Source: Sphaerothrix epifaneia
GTDB lineage: Bacteria; Cyanobacteriota; Cyanobacteriia; Phormidesmidales; Phormidesmidaceae
Direction: 5' to 3'
Assembly (NCBI RefSeq): GCF_042788235.1
Contig: NZ_JBHZOL010000066.1
Span: forward strand, 1-64,000
Length of the DNA: 64,000 nucleotides
The translations under genes and the position numbers were made by a program. Below the pieces are notes generated by a model. That model did not search any database. It saw nothing but the letters and a program-made list of their open reading frames with translations, and was not told the DNA's origin. Below are positions 53,215 through 62,635 of this stretch, one piece after another; within the stretch, counting starts at the first letter, position 1, and every line of letters starts with the position of its first letter.

Positions 53215-54420
53215 TTAGCCCTGACGGTTTTTCTCTGACCAAACGCGAGTCGGCAGACCCCAGACATAAATGAAGCCTTCTGCCGCTTTGTGATCAAACT
53301 GATCGTCGCTGCTATAAGTGGCTAGTTCTTCGCTGTAGAGCGCCTTGTCAGATTTACGTCCCACAATTGTGGCGGTGCCCTTAAAGAGTTTGACTCGCAC
53401 TGTGCCAGAAACACGCTCTTGAGTCTTTTGGATAAAGGCATCTAAAGCAGCCTTGAGGGGGCTATACCACAAACCGTTGTAAATCATCTGGCTGTAGCTC
53501 TCTTCGATGCCTCGCTTATAGTGGGTGACATCAGCCGTCAGCGTTAAGCTTTCTAAGTCTCGGTGAGCCAAAATGAGAACCAACAGCGCTGGGGCTTCGT
53601 AAATTTCGCGTGATTTGATGCCAACTAAGCGATTCTCAATCATGTCAATACGCCCCACCCCATGCTCACCAGCGATCGCATTGAGCTGACTCACCAGTTC
53701 CACCGCCGCTAGAGACGAACCGTTAAGGCTAACAGGCAAGCCCTGCTCAAAGCCAATTTCTACATAAGTCGGTTCATCCGGCGTGGCGGCGATCCCGTTA
53801 GTCATGACGTAAATTTCTTCTAGCGGCTCGTTCCAGGGATTTTCTAACGGGCCAGCTTCAATACTGCGGCCTAGCAGGTTGCGATCGATACTGTAGGGCG
53901 AAGACTTTTTCACCGGAAAGCTCAGGCCAAACTGTTCGCCATAGGCGATCGTCTCTTCGCGACTCATGCCCCACTCGCGGGCAGGCGCTAGCACTTTGAG
54001 GTGAGGATTGAGGGCAGCGATCGAAACATCAAAGCGCACCTGATCATTACCCTTGCCCGTACAGCCGTGGGCAACGGCATCTGCACCGTATTTTTCTGCC
54101 GCTTCAACCAGCAGTCTGGCAATCAGAGGCCGAGCCAACGCCGTTGAGAGCGGATAGCGATTTTCGTAAAGTGCATTTGCCTGAATGGAGGGAAACGCAT
54201 AGTCCTGAATGAAGCGTTCAGTAGCATCTCCCACCAGAGATTCTTTGGCACCTGCGGTCAGCGCCTTTTGGCGAATGGGTTCTAGCTCGTCACCTTGGCC
54301 AAGGTCTGCTGCCAGCGTAATGACCTCTTTAACCCCCCATTCATTCATTAAATACGGAATGCAGACTGTGGTGTCTACACCGCCAGAATAGGCTAGTACA
54401 ACTCTTTCAGCGCGACCCAT
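53215..54420 (-). CDS. argG: Argininosuccinate synthase
   Basis: 401 residues. The ATP-pyrophosphatase P-loop is VVLAYSGGVDTTVCIPYL, followed by YPLSTALARPLIARLLVEAA, HGCTGKGNDQVRFDV, REWGMSREETIAYGEQFGL, PYSIDRNLLGRSIEAGPLEN and GRIDMIENRLVGIKSREIYE. It joins citrulline and aspartate in an ATP-dependent step of arginine synthesis. Length and motifs are normal, so it should be active. No arginine-pathway neighbour is present. Confidence 0.97.
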   Translation of the reverse strand: MGRAERVVLAYSGGVDTTVCIPYLMNEWGVKEVITLAADLGQGDELEPIRQKALTAGAKESLVGDATERFIQDYAFPSIQANALYENRYPLSTALARPLIARLLVEAAEKYGADAVAHGCTGKGNDQVRFDVSIAALNPHLKVLAPAREWGMSREETIAYGEQFGLSFPVKKSSPYSIDRNLLGRSIEAGPLENPWNEPLEEIYVMTNGIAATPDEPTYVEIGFEQGLPVSLNGSSLAAVELVSQLNAIAGEHGVGRIDMIENRLVGIKSREIYEAPALLVLILAHRDLESLTLTADVTHYKRGIEESYSQMIYNGLWYSPLKAALDAFIQKTQERVSGTVRVKLFKGTATIVGRKSDKALYSEELATYSSDDQFDHKAAEGFIYVWGLPTRVWSEKNRQG

Positions 54421-54699
54421 AACTGTTTGACCTGCTTACACATTACAAGCCTCCTATTATCTACCCAATCGTCGCGAAATCGAGTTGGGATTCAACAGAA
54501 TTTGGTGACAATTTGAGCAGGGGGATTGAGCCAACCTCATGCCTCAGTAATAGTCCTTTGGGCCTAAAACCTGAAAGTCGCTGGGCTTAAAGTCTCGCTG
54601 ATGAAAGATGAGAAGTAACCTGAGCTTTTGCAAGATGGCAAAAGGGCGATCGCTGCATGTCACAGCCCTCAAGTTTTGCAGATAACCCAGGAGCTGACG

Positions 54700-56040
54700 A
54701 TGAAATTGACGCAGACTTTAGGACTAGCCATCGGTCTGAGTGCAACCGCTAGCACCATCCCAGTTGGGCAAGCGGCTGAAGTGATAGGCGGGCCAACCGG
54801 GAGCCAGTTCACAATTGAGTCCTTAGCCAATGGCAATTACCGTTTTTGCAGCGATCGCCCCCCTACAGACGTACAAAGGGTTTCAGGTGTTTGTTTTCGC
54901 TTTCGTAAGCAGGGGGAAGCCATTGTCGGCAACTACTACTACCCCTATGAAGGATCTAGCCTTTGTGTCAAAGGTCAGGTCAACGGCAATACGGTGACAG
55001 GGCAAGGGGTCGAGCGCTTAGGCGAAAATAGCGATCGCTCACTGTTTGACCTGCCGCAAGACCGCTCGGCTTGGCGCTCCGATACCTTTGACGACACTTT
55101 TTTACAAGTCGGGCGATCGCAGCTCGTTTTGCAAGGCGAACAGCCAGATCACATTCGCTATCGTAGCTTGCTGCTAAATCTCAACAATTTTTACTGGTTC
55201 AACGCTGGAACCGTGTTACCGCCGCAAAGTTGTTTGGCTATAGCTGAAGACTCAACCGCTAACCGGGGCTATACCACCGTTCCTGATACTTTCAGACTGA
55301 TCGGCGAGTCTGAATATTATCAGCAACCGATTTATCTCAATCAAGATCGCATTCAGCCAGTCTCTAGCCATAGCTATCGCTACAGCACCCGCATTGGGCT
55401 GAGCGCCATTGAGGCTGAGTCAGACCTCATTGTCGATTGCAATCAGCCTGACCAGGTACGCTGGCTACGTTCTCGCTATTACACCGAAGCAGGCGAACTG
55501 AGCGAGGTTGAAACAGTCGATCAGGTACAGCCTGTGAGTTTAGACGGGCCTAACGCCGACAAATATCGAGCCAACCAAATTGTTTGTCGTCAGGCTGAGG
55601 CCGATACCGCCACCTCTCCACCGCTAGAACTGCCCGAAAATATTGTTTATGAGCGTTACATCAATCACCGCTTTAACTTTTCGGTGAGGTATCCGGTCAA
55701 TGTCGTCACTCCGCAGCCAGCCCCGACCAATAATGACGGTCGCATTTTTGAGTCTGCCAGGGGTCAAATCACTTTGCGCGTCTTCGGTCGCCATAATAGC
55801 GCCTCAGAATCGCTAGCAGCGCTTTATCAGCAAGCTTTACAACGCCAAGGGCGAGAAGTGACCGACCAAATCCGGGGCGATCGCTATTTTGTGGTTTCTG
55901 GTTACGAGGCTGGCCAGGTTTTTTATGAAAAAAGCGTTTTAGAAAATCAGGTGTTTAAGTCATTAATTCTGCACTATGACTCAGCCCTTCAGCCAGACTT
56001 TGATCCGGTAGCGGCTGAAATTGCCGCCTCTTTTCCGTAA
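54700..56040 (+). CDS. Exported uncharacterised protein, 446 residues
   Basis: Start at ATG 54700 with CAGGAG 7 nt upstream; the earlier in-frame start would put 24 polar residues before the signal peptide. MKLTQTLGLAIGLSATASTI ends in a cleavage region near GQAAEV. The N-terminal part (YRFCSDRPP, VCFRFRKQGEAIVGNYYYPY, LCVKGQVNGNTVTGQGVE) resembles small exported cyanobacterial domains with paired cysteines. The middle is a beta-rich region (RYRSLLLNLNNFYWFNAGTV, VDCNQPDQVRWLRSRYY). The C-terminal 110 residues (FNFSVRYPVNVVTPQPAP, GQITLRVFGR, YFVVSGYEAGQVFYEKSVL, FKSLILHYDSALQPDFDPVA) look like a PsbP-type fold found in many secreted proteins. No function assigned. Confidence 0.7.
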   Translation: MKLTQTLGLAIGLSATASTIPVGQAAEVIGGPTGSQFTIESLANGNYRFCSDRPPTDVQRVSGVCFRFRKQGEAIVGNYYYPYEGSSLCVKGQVNGNTVTGQGVERLGENSDRSLFDLPQDRSAWRSDTFDDTFLQVGRSQLVLQGEQPDHIRYRSLLLNLNNFYWFNAGTVLPPQSCLAIAEDSTANRGYTTVPDTFRLIGESEYYQQPIYLNQDRIQPVSSHSYRYSTRIGLSAIEAESDLIVDCNQPDQVRWLRSRYYTEAGELSEVETVDQVQPVSLDGPNADKYRANQIVCRQAEADTATSPPLELPENIVYERYINHRFNFSVRYPVNVVTPQPAPTNNDGRIFESARGQITLRVFGRHNSASESLAALYQQALQRQGREVTDQIRGDRYFVVSGYEAGQVFYEKSVLENQVFKSLILHYDSALQPDFDPVAAEIAASFP

Positions 56041-56080
56041 TCAAGCTGAATTGAGCGGGGGGCGATCGCCTTTGGGGGAG

Positions 56081-56165
56081 AGCTGTAGCCACTAGCGTTG
56101 AGACACTTCAACGGCAGAAAGTCGCTGACAAATAGCTTTTCATTCTGCGTTCTGCCCTTAGCTTT
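56081..56165 (-). repeat. Dispersed intergenic repeat, copy E
   Basis: AGCTGTAGCC, CGTTGAGACACTTCAACG, GCAGAAAGTCGCTGAC, AAATAGCTTTTC and TTCTGCCCTTAGC. Reverse orientation relative to copy A. The CGTTGA / TCAACG hairpin is perfect here. Confidence 0.65.
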
Positions 56166-56241
56166 CTAGAAAGCTGAAGCATAGCCTTCAGACTCAATTC
56201 TCGCTAATCTACGAGCAGAACTATTGTGAGCCGAAAAGGAG

Positions 56242-57141
56242 ATGCTGCAATTTCAGCCAATTGGGTTTGGGCAACGGGTCGTCGAAACTGCGTTGGGGGC
56301 AATGGCCTACTATACGCCAACTGCGGCTCCGTGGGTACGATCAGATCAAGCCACCGAAGAGGCAAAGCCACCGCTGGTATTTCTCCATAGCTTAGGCGGC
56401 GGCTCCTCAGCTTATGAATGGTCGCAGGTGTATCCGGCTTTTGCTGCAGATTATCAGGTGATCGCCCCGGATTTGATTGGTTGGGGGCAATCGGCTCATC
56501 CGGTGCATGATTACCGGGCGGAAGATTATTTTGAAGCGATCGCCATTTTGCTAGAAACCGTAGCTCAACGACCTGCGGTGGTGGCAGCAACATCACTAAC
56601 CGCCGCAATTGTTATTCGTTTAGCCATTCGTCGGCCTGAGCTATTTTCGCAGCTATTTCTGGTTTCACCGTCAGGTTACGAAGACTTTGGCAATGGCTAT
56701 CAGCAGGGAATTGCCGCTCGCTTAGCGGGCACACCGGGGTTAGACAATCTGATTTATAGCTTAGGTGCGGCCAATGAAACGGCGATCGCCAATTTTATGG
56801 CCACCTTTCTCTTTGCTAACCCTGATCGCATCACACCTGAAATGATTGCCGCTTACTTGGCCTCAGCCACCCAACGCCAAGCCGAGTATGCAGCCCTGGC
56901 GTCGCTGAAGGGGGCGCTTTGCTGCGATCTTTCTCGTTATATGAGCCAGCTACAAGTGCCAACCCTGTTTGTTTGGGGTCAAGCGTCGCGCTTTAATCGG
57001 CCTGAGATTGGCCAGCGCTTAGCTGCGCTCAATCCAACTGCGGTCAAAACAGTGGCAGTGATTCCGGAGGCTGGCGTACTGCCGCACTTAGAATTACCTG
57101 CGATTGTCATTGGGCTTTTGCGAAAATTTCTAGCGGCTTAA
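56242..57141 (+). CDS. Alpha/beta-hydrolase-fold protein with altered catalytic site
   Basis: 299 residues. The core fold is clear: PPLVFLHSLGGGSSAYEW (oxyanion region), YQVIAPDLIGWGQSAHPVHD, the nucleophile turn VVAATSLTAAIVIRLA, FLVSPSG, TLFVWGQASRF and EAGVLPHLELP. The usual Gly-x-Ser-x-Gly is Ala-Thr-Ser118-Leu-Thr, and the acid normally in WGxxD is missing (WGQASR); a His is kept in VLPHLE. This variant is seen in some cyanobacterial hydrolase-like proteins. It may act on a bulky ester or have lost activity. AGGAG abuts the ATG with no spacing, so the true start could differ. Confidence 0.8.
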   Translation: MLQFQPIGFGQRVVETALGAMAYYTPTAAPWVRSDQATEEAKPPLVFLHSLGGGSSAYEWSQVYPAFAADYQVIAPDLIGWGQSAHPVHDYRAEDYFEAIAILLETVAQRPAVVAATSLTAAIVIRLAIRRPELFSQLFLVSPSGYEDFGNGYQQGIAARLAGTPGLDNLIYSLGAANETAIANFMATFLFANPDRITPEMIAAYLASATQRQAEYAALASLKGALCCDLSRYMSQLQVPTLFVWGQASRFNRPEIGQRLAALNPTAVKTVAVIPEAGVLPHLELPAIVIGLLRKFLAA

Positions 57142-57173
57142 TGCCCCTATGCTCAATTGTCTGTACCCGATTT

Positions 57174-58148
57174 TTACGAACGGTTAATGGTTTTGGGGCG
57201 TAGGGGTTTCTTAAAGGCTTTGACAGCAGAAATATATTGACCCAGAAAAGGCAAGCCACCCACCGCGGGCAGAAAATAGCGAGAGGTACACAACAATCCC
57301 AGCGCCGCCCCCGTAGCCGCGTCAAAGTAAGGACTGTAAAAGGCAATCAAAGCCGCGTCACGGGTGCCAACTCCGGCAAAGGTGAGGGGTAGCAATCCGG
57401 CTAAAATCGCCAGCGGAGACAACGCCAGGTTGGTCAAAAAAGGCGTATAAGCCCGCAGCGCTAGAATAAAAAACCAAATCTGAAGCAGGTGCAAAAACCA
57501 GATAAAGATAGAGGTGAGCGAAATTATCGTTAGCTGTCGAGAATCTCCCCAAAAATAGTCGTGCATTTCACTCCAAGAAACCTGCATCGTGTGCAGCTTT
57601 TCTTTAATTTTTTTGGGCGCAATGCTGCGGGCAAGCTGAAAAAAGATCTGGGCAAACGCTTTAGAACCTAGCAACAACATGCCTATCACTAACCCGCTGA
57701 CGACGCCTACCGTCATCACCCAAAAAAGAAAGTCTTTTTGCGGATAGAGCAGTAATCCAAAAGCACACCACAGCAGCAGCGACAGCATATCGCAGGCTTT
57801 TTCAAAGACGACAATCGACAGCGACAAAGAACCGCTGAGGTTGCCGCGATCGCGCATAAAATAAGCCTTGGCAATGTCGCCCATTTTAGAAGGCAGCACC
57901 ATATTCAGCGTACTGGCTGCCAGAATTAGCTTGTTGGCCTCGCCAAAGCCCAGCTTAGACTTAGAGGGCACAATCTGCTGTAAGCGCCAGGAAGTCACCG
58001 CCGTAATCGGAATCACCATCCCTAGGCTAACGACCATCCACAGCGGATGGCAGTTTTGAAACACCCCTATCAGTCCGGCAAAATCAATGCGGGTGTAGAT
58101 AATCGCCAAAATACCGAGGCTAACAATCAGAGAAATAATGCGTTTCAT
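57174..58148 (-). CDS. YbhN / LPG-synthase-type integral membrane protein (UPF0104)
   Basis: 324 residues with about eight membrane helices. Family marks include GVFQNCHPLWMVVSLGMVIP, ANKLILAASTLNMVLPSKMG (conserved N-x-x-LP-x-K-x-G), KAYFMRDRG, VVFEKACDMLSLLLWC and PLTFAGVGTRDAALIAFY (the PxxxxGxGxREAA-like motif). This is the flippase-like membrane domain of lysylphosphatidylglycerol synthases without the transferase domain. Proteins of this type are often found with glycosyltransferases and may move lipid-linked intermediates. It starts 2 bp after the stop of the next upstream gene, so the three genes 57.2-60.7 kb form one operon. Confidence 0.85.
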   Translation of the reverse strand: MKRIISLIVSLGILAIIYTRIDFAGLIGVFQNCHPLWMVVSLGMVIPITAVTSWRLQQIVPSKSKLGFGEANKLILAASTLNMVLPSKMGDIAKAYFMRDRGNLSGSLSLSIVVFEKACDMLSLLLWCAFGLLLYPQKDFLFWVMTVGVVSGLVIGMLLLGSKAFAQIFFQLARSIAPKKIKEKLHTMQVSWSEMHDYFWGDSRQLTIISLTSIFIWFLHLLQIWFFILALRAYTPFLTNLALSPLAILAGLLPLTFAGVGTRDAALIAFYSPYFDAATGAALGLLCTSRYFLPAVGGLPFLGQYISAVKAFKKPLRPKTINRS

Positions 58149-58150
58149 GG

Positions 58151-59743
58151 CTATAGCGATCGCTCCACCTTAAGGGGTTGTCCGGGCTGTAGTTGGCGAA
58201 TTTGCGGCGTTAAATCCAGCCAGGGTTGTAGCTGTCCGCGCTGGAAAGTACGGCTCATCACCACATAAATCGAGGTTTGATCCACACCGATACCGCCAGA
58301 AACTACCGCGTCCCAGTTGTCGGTTTTAAGTTCATCCGTGACATGCCACTGACCGTTTTGCCAGCGAAAAGTCCGGCTAAATTCAAAAGGTGCTGGCTTT
58401 TTACCCGTGATCAGAACTTTTTGCAGCAGCTTGCGAATCAGATTAGGAAAAAACCGCCCCACCATCAGCATGACCACCCGCAAAATCATCAGGTTTAGCG
58501 GTGTCATCTGTTTTTGCTTTGCCCAGCCCAACGAACCGCGAATCTGAATCTTATCTTCATCCACCTGAATTTGGTAAGGACTAACCAGGTGGCCTACAGC
58601 GTTTTTAAGCTTGCCGTCTTGGCGCACCAGCAGCGAAAACTGCGTGTCCGAAGTTACCAAATGATGACCCTGAAAAAACTTGAAGGTGCCCCCTTTGTTG
58701 AGACCCAAATACAGTTTGGTATCTTGCCGTTGGTCGATTAAAATTCGGGCTTCTTCTAGCCAAACCCGTCCGGGGGCAGGCAGCTTGGTGGGGGGGCGAT
58801 CGCTAACAAAGTCTCGCCAAGCCAGTAGATAATTCCAGGTGTGGTGGCCAACAATATGATCATCGCTATAGCAAGCACCTAGCCCTTTGGCTAAACCTGC
58901 CAAAAAGCGATCGTTGATGCTAAGAGCCTCTGGCAACCATTGACCAGCCAGTTCAAAGCCGTGGGGAAAAAAGTTGTAAGTATTGCGGCTGGTATATTCG
59001 CCGCCGTAAGAGCCATCAGGATGCACAAAGTAGGCAGCGAGAATTACCCCTTTGGCGATCGCATCTTTGAGCTGAGCTGTAGGCCGCAGTTGATAAAGGC
59101 GAGCCAAACAAGAAATCGTCAGGGTGTGATAGCCCGGATCGCAGCCCTCATACTCTTGAAACCAACCTTCTGGGTTTTGCCAGGAAAAGACCAGATCCAG
59201 TCGCTGCCGAATGGCCGTTTCCCACTTTTGGGTTTGCAGCAGACGCCCCGTTAGCTCCAAGCACAGGGCAATTAGCGCTTGATGATTAGTTAAACGGCCA
59301 CTCTCCAGGTGATGGGCTAACCAATCGGCTCGCTGTTCAAAAAAGCGTAAAGCAATTGAATTATTTAGCCCCATGAGCTGATAGCTTTCTAGGCAAGCCA
59401 ACAAAGAGAAAGCCGCCGCGCCGCTGGCCCGTTCAAAGGGAAAATAATCATCGCAAGAGCCATCTGCATGGGCACTTTTAGCCGCATAAACGATCCCAGC
59501 TTCTACCCAGTCTCGTAGCTTTGGCTCTTGGTAGAACGGATTTCCGGGGCAGTCGGTAGCGTAAGCCAGCGCCAACGGCCAGACAAACTCCTGCGACATA
59601 CCGCTAGGAAAGTCAATAATTTTGTACTGCCAGAAGTTGCGATCGAAGCAACCATAGGTAGGGCTGTGGGGATTTCGATCTTGCAGGGTTAAAATTTTAG
59701 GAATTTGGGCTAGGGCTGCTTGAGCGAAGAGATCTCTAGTCAT
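58151..59743 (-). CDS. Alpha/alpha-toroid protein with C-terminal beta domain, heparinase-like by layout
   Basis: 530 residues, no signal peptide. Residues 1-310 are helical with repeated aromatic/Asp/Gly blocks (HADGSCDDYFPFERASGAAA, WQNPEGWFQEYEGCDPGYHT, HPDGSYGGEYTSRNTYNFFP, DDHIVGHHTWNYLLAWRDF) like (alpha/alpha)6 toroids of terpene cyclases, glycoside hydrolases and polysaccharide lyases. Residues 330-530 are beta-rich (TKLYLGLNKGGTFKFFQ, SDTQFSLLVRQDGKLKNAV, FSRTFRWQNGQWHVTDEL), as in heparinase II/III-type lyases. His, Tyr and Asn/Asp in the helical half could be catalytic. It overlaps the upstream GT2 gene by 8 bp. Glycan cleavage or editing is inferred from fold and context, not from a named family. 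Confidence 0.75.
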   Translation of the reverse strand: MTRDLFAQAALAQIPKILTLQDRNPHSPTYGCFDRNFWQYKIIDFPSGMSQEFVWPLALAYATDCPGNPFYQEPKLRDWVEAGIVYAAKSAHADGSCDDYFPFERASGAAAFSLLACLESYQLMGLNNSIALRFFEQRADWLAHHLESGRLTNHQALIALCLELTGRLLQTQKWETAIRQRLDLVFSWQNPEGWFQEYEGCDPGYHTLTISCLARLYQLRPTAQLKDAIAKGVILAAYFVHPDGSYGGEYTSRNTYNFFPHGFELAGQWLPEALSINDRFLAGLAKGLGACYSDDHIVGHHTWNYLLAWRDFVSDRPPTKLPAPGRVWLEEARILIDQRQDTKLYLGLNKGGTFKFFQGHHLVTSDTQFSLLVRQDGKLKNAVGHLVSPYQIQVDEDKIQIRGSLGWAKQKQMTPLNLMILRVVMLMVGRFFPNLIRKLLQKVLITGKKPAPFEFSRTFRWQNGQWHVTDELKTDNWDAVVSGGIGVDQTSIYVVMSRTFQRGQLQPWLDLTPQIRQLQPGQPLKVERSL

Positions 59744-60716
59744 GCGTCTTTACGTGTTGCTTGCGCTGTAAGTGGGCTTCAATTTCAGAGCGTCGCAGCC
59801 TCAGCTGGATATCTTCTAACAGTTTGCGATTGACCGAAAGCAAATCCGCCACTAAGCCAAAAATACAAAGCTGAAAACCAACCAGAATCAAAATCGCCGT
59901 CAGAATCAAACTGGGAACGTGGGTACGCGCCGTATTTAGCAAGAAAAACAGCACCAGCCAGCGCACACCGAGCAAAACACCCGCAATTAAGGGAATAGCG
60001 CCCAAATAAGTAAAAAATTGCAGCGGACGGTAGGTAATAAAAATGCGAACGATGGTTAACAGCGATCGCTGCACATAAGCCCAAATACTCTTGACCAGCC
60101 GCGAGGGGCGCAAATAGCCATTCGTCCGAATCGGCACTGACACAATCGCCATGCCCTTTTGCCCCGCTTGAATAATCGTTTCCAGCGTGTAGGTGTATTC
60201 GTTAAACACGTTGAACTGTAGAGCAGCAGCGCGGCTAAAGGCTCTAAATCCACTGGGAGCATCAGCCACGGTTGTATTACTAGCTACTCGCACAGCCCAG
60301 CTACCCAGTCCTTGCAAAAACTTTTTAATCGGTGAAAAGTGCTTAATCTGGCGAATGGGTCGAGCGCCGATTACAATCTCGGCCTCTCCCCTGACAATAG
60401 GCTCTACCAGCCGAGGAATATCGCCTGCATAGTACTGGTTATCAGCGTCGGTATTGACAATAATGTCAGCACCCGCCTTGAGGCAAGCTTCCAGGCCAGC
60501 CATAAACCCTTTCGCCAAACCCTGGTTGTAATCAAAACTGACGATATGATCAACACCCCATTCTCGCGCCACATCCACGGTGCGGTCGGTGCTGCCGTCG
60601 TTGATAATTAACCACTCAACCTTATCGATCCCAGGAATCTCACGAGGCAGCTCTGACAAAGTGACGCCGAGCGTGGCCTCTTCGTTGTAGCAAGGAATTT
60701 GAATAATCAGCTTCAT
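59736..60716 (-). CDS. GT2 polyprenyl-phosphate-type glycosyltransferase with membrane helices
   Basis: 326 residues. The GT-A domain starts MKLIIQIPCYNEEATLGVTL, with WLIINDGSTDRT, the metal motif VNTDADNQYYAGDI (Asp90 and Asp92), IVIGARPI and ADAPSGFRAFSRAAAL; this is the dolichol-phosphate mannosyltransferase/DPMS pattern. Two membrane helices follow (LQFFTYLGAIPLIAGVLLGV and SLILTAILILVGFQLCIFGL) and a basic tail. It should load a sugar on a polyprenyl phosphate at the cytoplasmic membrane face. First gene of an operon with the toroid protein and the YbhN-type protein, pointing to a membrane-linked glycan pathway. Confidence 0.9.
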   Translation of the reverse strand: MKLIIQIPCYNEEATLGVTLSELPREIPGIDKVEWLIINDGSTDRTVDVAREWGVDHIVSFDYNQGLAKGFMAGLEACLKAGADIIVNTDADNQYYAGDIPRLVEPIVRGEAEIVIGARPIRQIKHFSPIKKFLQGLGSWAVRVASNTTVADAPSGFRAFSRAAALQFNVFNEYTYTLETIIQAGQKGMAIVSVPIRTNGYLRPSRLVKSIWAYVQRSLLTIVRIFITYRPLQFFTYLGAIPLIAGVLLGVRWLVLFFLLNTARTHVPSLILTAILILVGFQLCIFGLVADLLSVNRKLLEDIQLRLRRSEIEAHLQRKQHVKTHD

Positions 60717-61195
60717 AGTTGGCTAATCTAAAAACCGGATAACTGAAATCTAAACCCAAATATCGTCAACCATTCAACCGCGACAACCCTTTAAAGCGCC
60801 AAAAATTTCGATCCACTAGTCGATCAGCTCAACCTGAGAACACACCGCAATAGAGCAAAACCAATGCTTAATTTTTGAAGGTGGTAGCCTAGCCAACAAG
60901 CAAGCCCCCACTCTCTCCAGTTAAATAGGGTTGGCAACTTCATTGTTGTTCTGGCTGCGATCGCCTTCACCTTTTTGCTCTAAGCTGAGCTTTCTAGACT
61001 CTCCAATTGAGGACTTTAATCGCTGCTCCAGTTGATATGCCAACAGACCTTCCACTTGAACCAGACATCTTGCTATGAGCATACCGGGTAGATTTACTGA
61101 CCTGAGCAAAGCTCCAATGAAGATGCCCGCTCAGATGCATAAAGTTTTGAGCAAACATTGGTTGTTCAGGTGATTACTCAACTCTTAGGGTTGCC
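60717..61195. other. 479-bp divergent intergenic region
   Basis: Between the divergent GT2 and pyk genes; it should contain both promoters. A minus-strand frame of 62 codons (60921-61109) has a Gln/Lys-rich translation, no membrane or domain signature and only a TTG start. No repeat copy or RNA gene is seen. Confidence 0.5.
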
Positions 61196-62617
61196 ATGAA
61201 ACCTTTAGTTCACCGTACTAAGATTGTCGCCACGATGGGGCCAGCTACACAATCGCGCGAGACGATTAGGCAAATGGCGATCGCAGGGATGAACGTGGCT
61301 CGCCTGAATTTTTCCCATGGCAGCTACGAAAACCATGCCAAGATGATTGCCGAATTGCGCTCCGTTTCTGATGAGCTAGAAACGCCTATTACCCTATTAC
61401 AAGATCTGCAAGGCCCCAAAATTCGGGTCGGCCACCTGCCCCATACGGGCACAATCGCTTTAGGAGCCGGACAGCGCCTTACCCTCGTGCCGATGGCAGA
61501 CTATGTCGGACAGGACAATACCGTTTCTATTGACTATCCCTATTTGGCAGAAGAAGCCCAGCCTGGGATGCAAATTTTGCTAGATGATGGCTTGCTAGAG
61601 CTACAGGTTGAAAAAATTGAAGGGGATCAAGTTCACTGCCAAGTGATTGAAGGAGGCGAACTCAAAAGCCGCAAAGGCGTCAATCTACCGGCTCTAGACT
61701 TACGCCTACCCTCACTCACCGAAAAAGACAAGCAGGATTTAGCCTTTGGCTTAGCCCAAGGAGTCGATATTATTTCTCTCAGCTTTGTGCGGCAAGGAGC
61801 CGATGTGGAAGCCCTGCGATCGCTGATTCAACAAAGCGGGGCTGATGTTCCCATTTTGGCCAAAATTGAAAAACCCCAGGCGATCGCCAATCTAGAAGAT
61901 ATTTTGGCCGTTTGCGATATGGTCATGGTGGCCAGAGGGGACTTAGGGGTAGAAATGAGTCCAGAAAAGGTACCAACGCTTCAAAAGCGGATCATCCGTG
62001 CTTGCAACCTGCGCAGCATCCCTGTGATCACGGCCACGCAAATGTTAGAGAGCATGATTCATAATCCTCGTCCCACGCGGGCAGAGGCCAGTGATGTCGC
62101 CAACGCCATTATTGACGGCACCGATGCCGTTATGCTCTCTGGAGAATCAGCGATCGGTCAATATCCCATCAGAGCGGTCAAAATGCTGGCACGCATTGCC
62201 ACCGACATCGAACAAGACCTGGAGTTTGTCAACAATCCCCCCGCCCAAACAGACGAAACGCACGCTCTGAGCGAAGCACTCAATACCTTAGACAGTATCT
62301 TAGATTTTCAGTGCATCGTGACTTTTACCACCACTGGCTATACAGCAATGATCGCTGCTGGCGAACGCCCTCAAGCCCCTGTGGTGGCGCTCACACCTAG
62401 CCGTGATGTTTACCATCGGCTTAACCTGGTTTGGGGGGTTAAACCTGTTTTGATAGAGTCGCCGACTGAAACGTTCGAAGATCTCGTTAGTCAGGCTCAA
62501 AGCATTTTGCGAGAGCGTCGGCTAGCTCAACCTGGCGACAAAGTACTCATTCTGGGCGGGATTCCAACCCAAACCCCTCAGGGCACTAATTTTCTGAAAA
62601 TTCATACCATGCCCTAG
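61196..62617 (+). CDS. pyk: Pyruvate kinase
   Basis: 473 residues. AGGG lies 7 nt before the ATG. Blocks in order: RTKIVATMGPATQSRETIRQ, MNVARLNFSHGSYENH, LLQDLQGPKIRVG, ILLDDGLLELQ, KDKQDLAFGLAQGVDIISLS, ILAKIEKPQAIANLEDIL, MVARGDLGVEMSPEKVPTLQ and NAIIDGTDAVMLSGESAIGQ. All substrate, K+/Mg2+ and ADP-site residues of the class are visible. It makes pyruvate and ATP from phosphoenolpyruvate in the last step of glycolysis. The length is typical for the single-domain-set form without the extra C-terminal PEP-utiliser domain of longer cyanobacterial paralogues. Confidence 0.97.
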   Translation: MKPLVHRTKIVATMGPATQSRETIRQMAIAGMNVARLNFSHGSYENHAKMIAELRSVSDELETPITLLQDLQGPKIRVGHLPHTGTIALGAGQRLTLVPMADYVGQDNTVSIDYPYLAEEAQPGMQILLDDGLLELQVEKIEGDQVHCQVIEGGELKSRKGVNLPALDLRLPSLTEKDKQDLAFGLAQGVDIISLSFVRQGADVEALRSLIQQSGADVPILAKIEKPQAIANLEDILAVCDMVMVARGDLGVEMSPEKVPTLQKRIIRACNLRSIPVITATQMLESMIHNPRPTRAEASDVANAIIDGTDAVMLSGESAIGQYPIRAVKMLARIATDIEQDLEFVNNPPAQTDETHALSEALNTLDSILDFQCIVTFTTTGYTAMIAAGERPQAPVVALTPSRDVYHRLNLVWGVKPVLIESPTETFEDLVSQAQSILRERRLAQPGDKVLILGGIPTQTPQGTNFLKIHTMP

Positions 62618-62635
62618 CAGGCTGGCAAGCGATCG

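Noticed and set aside
60921..61109. Possible 62-codon (53 from ATG) minus-strand gene
   Set aside because: Gln/Lys-rich, no recognised motif, no ribosome binding site; too weak to call.
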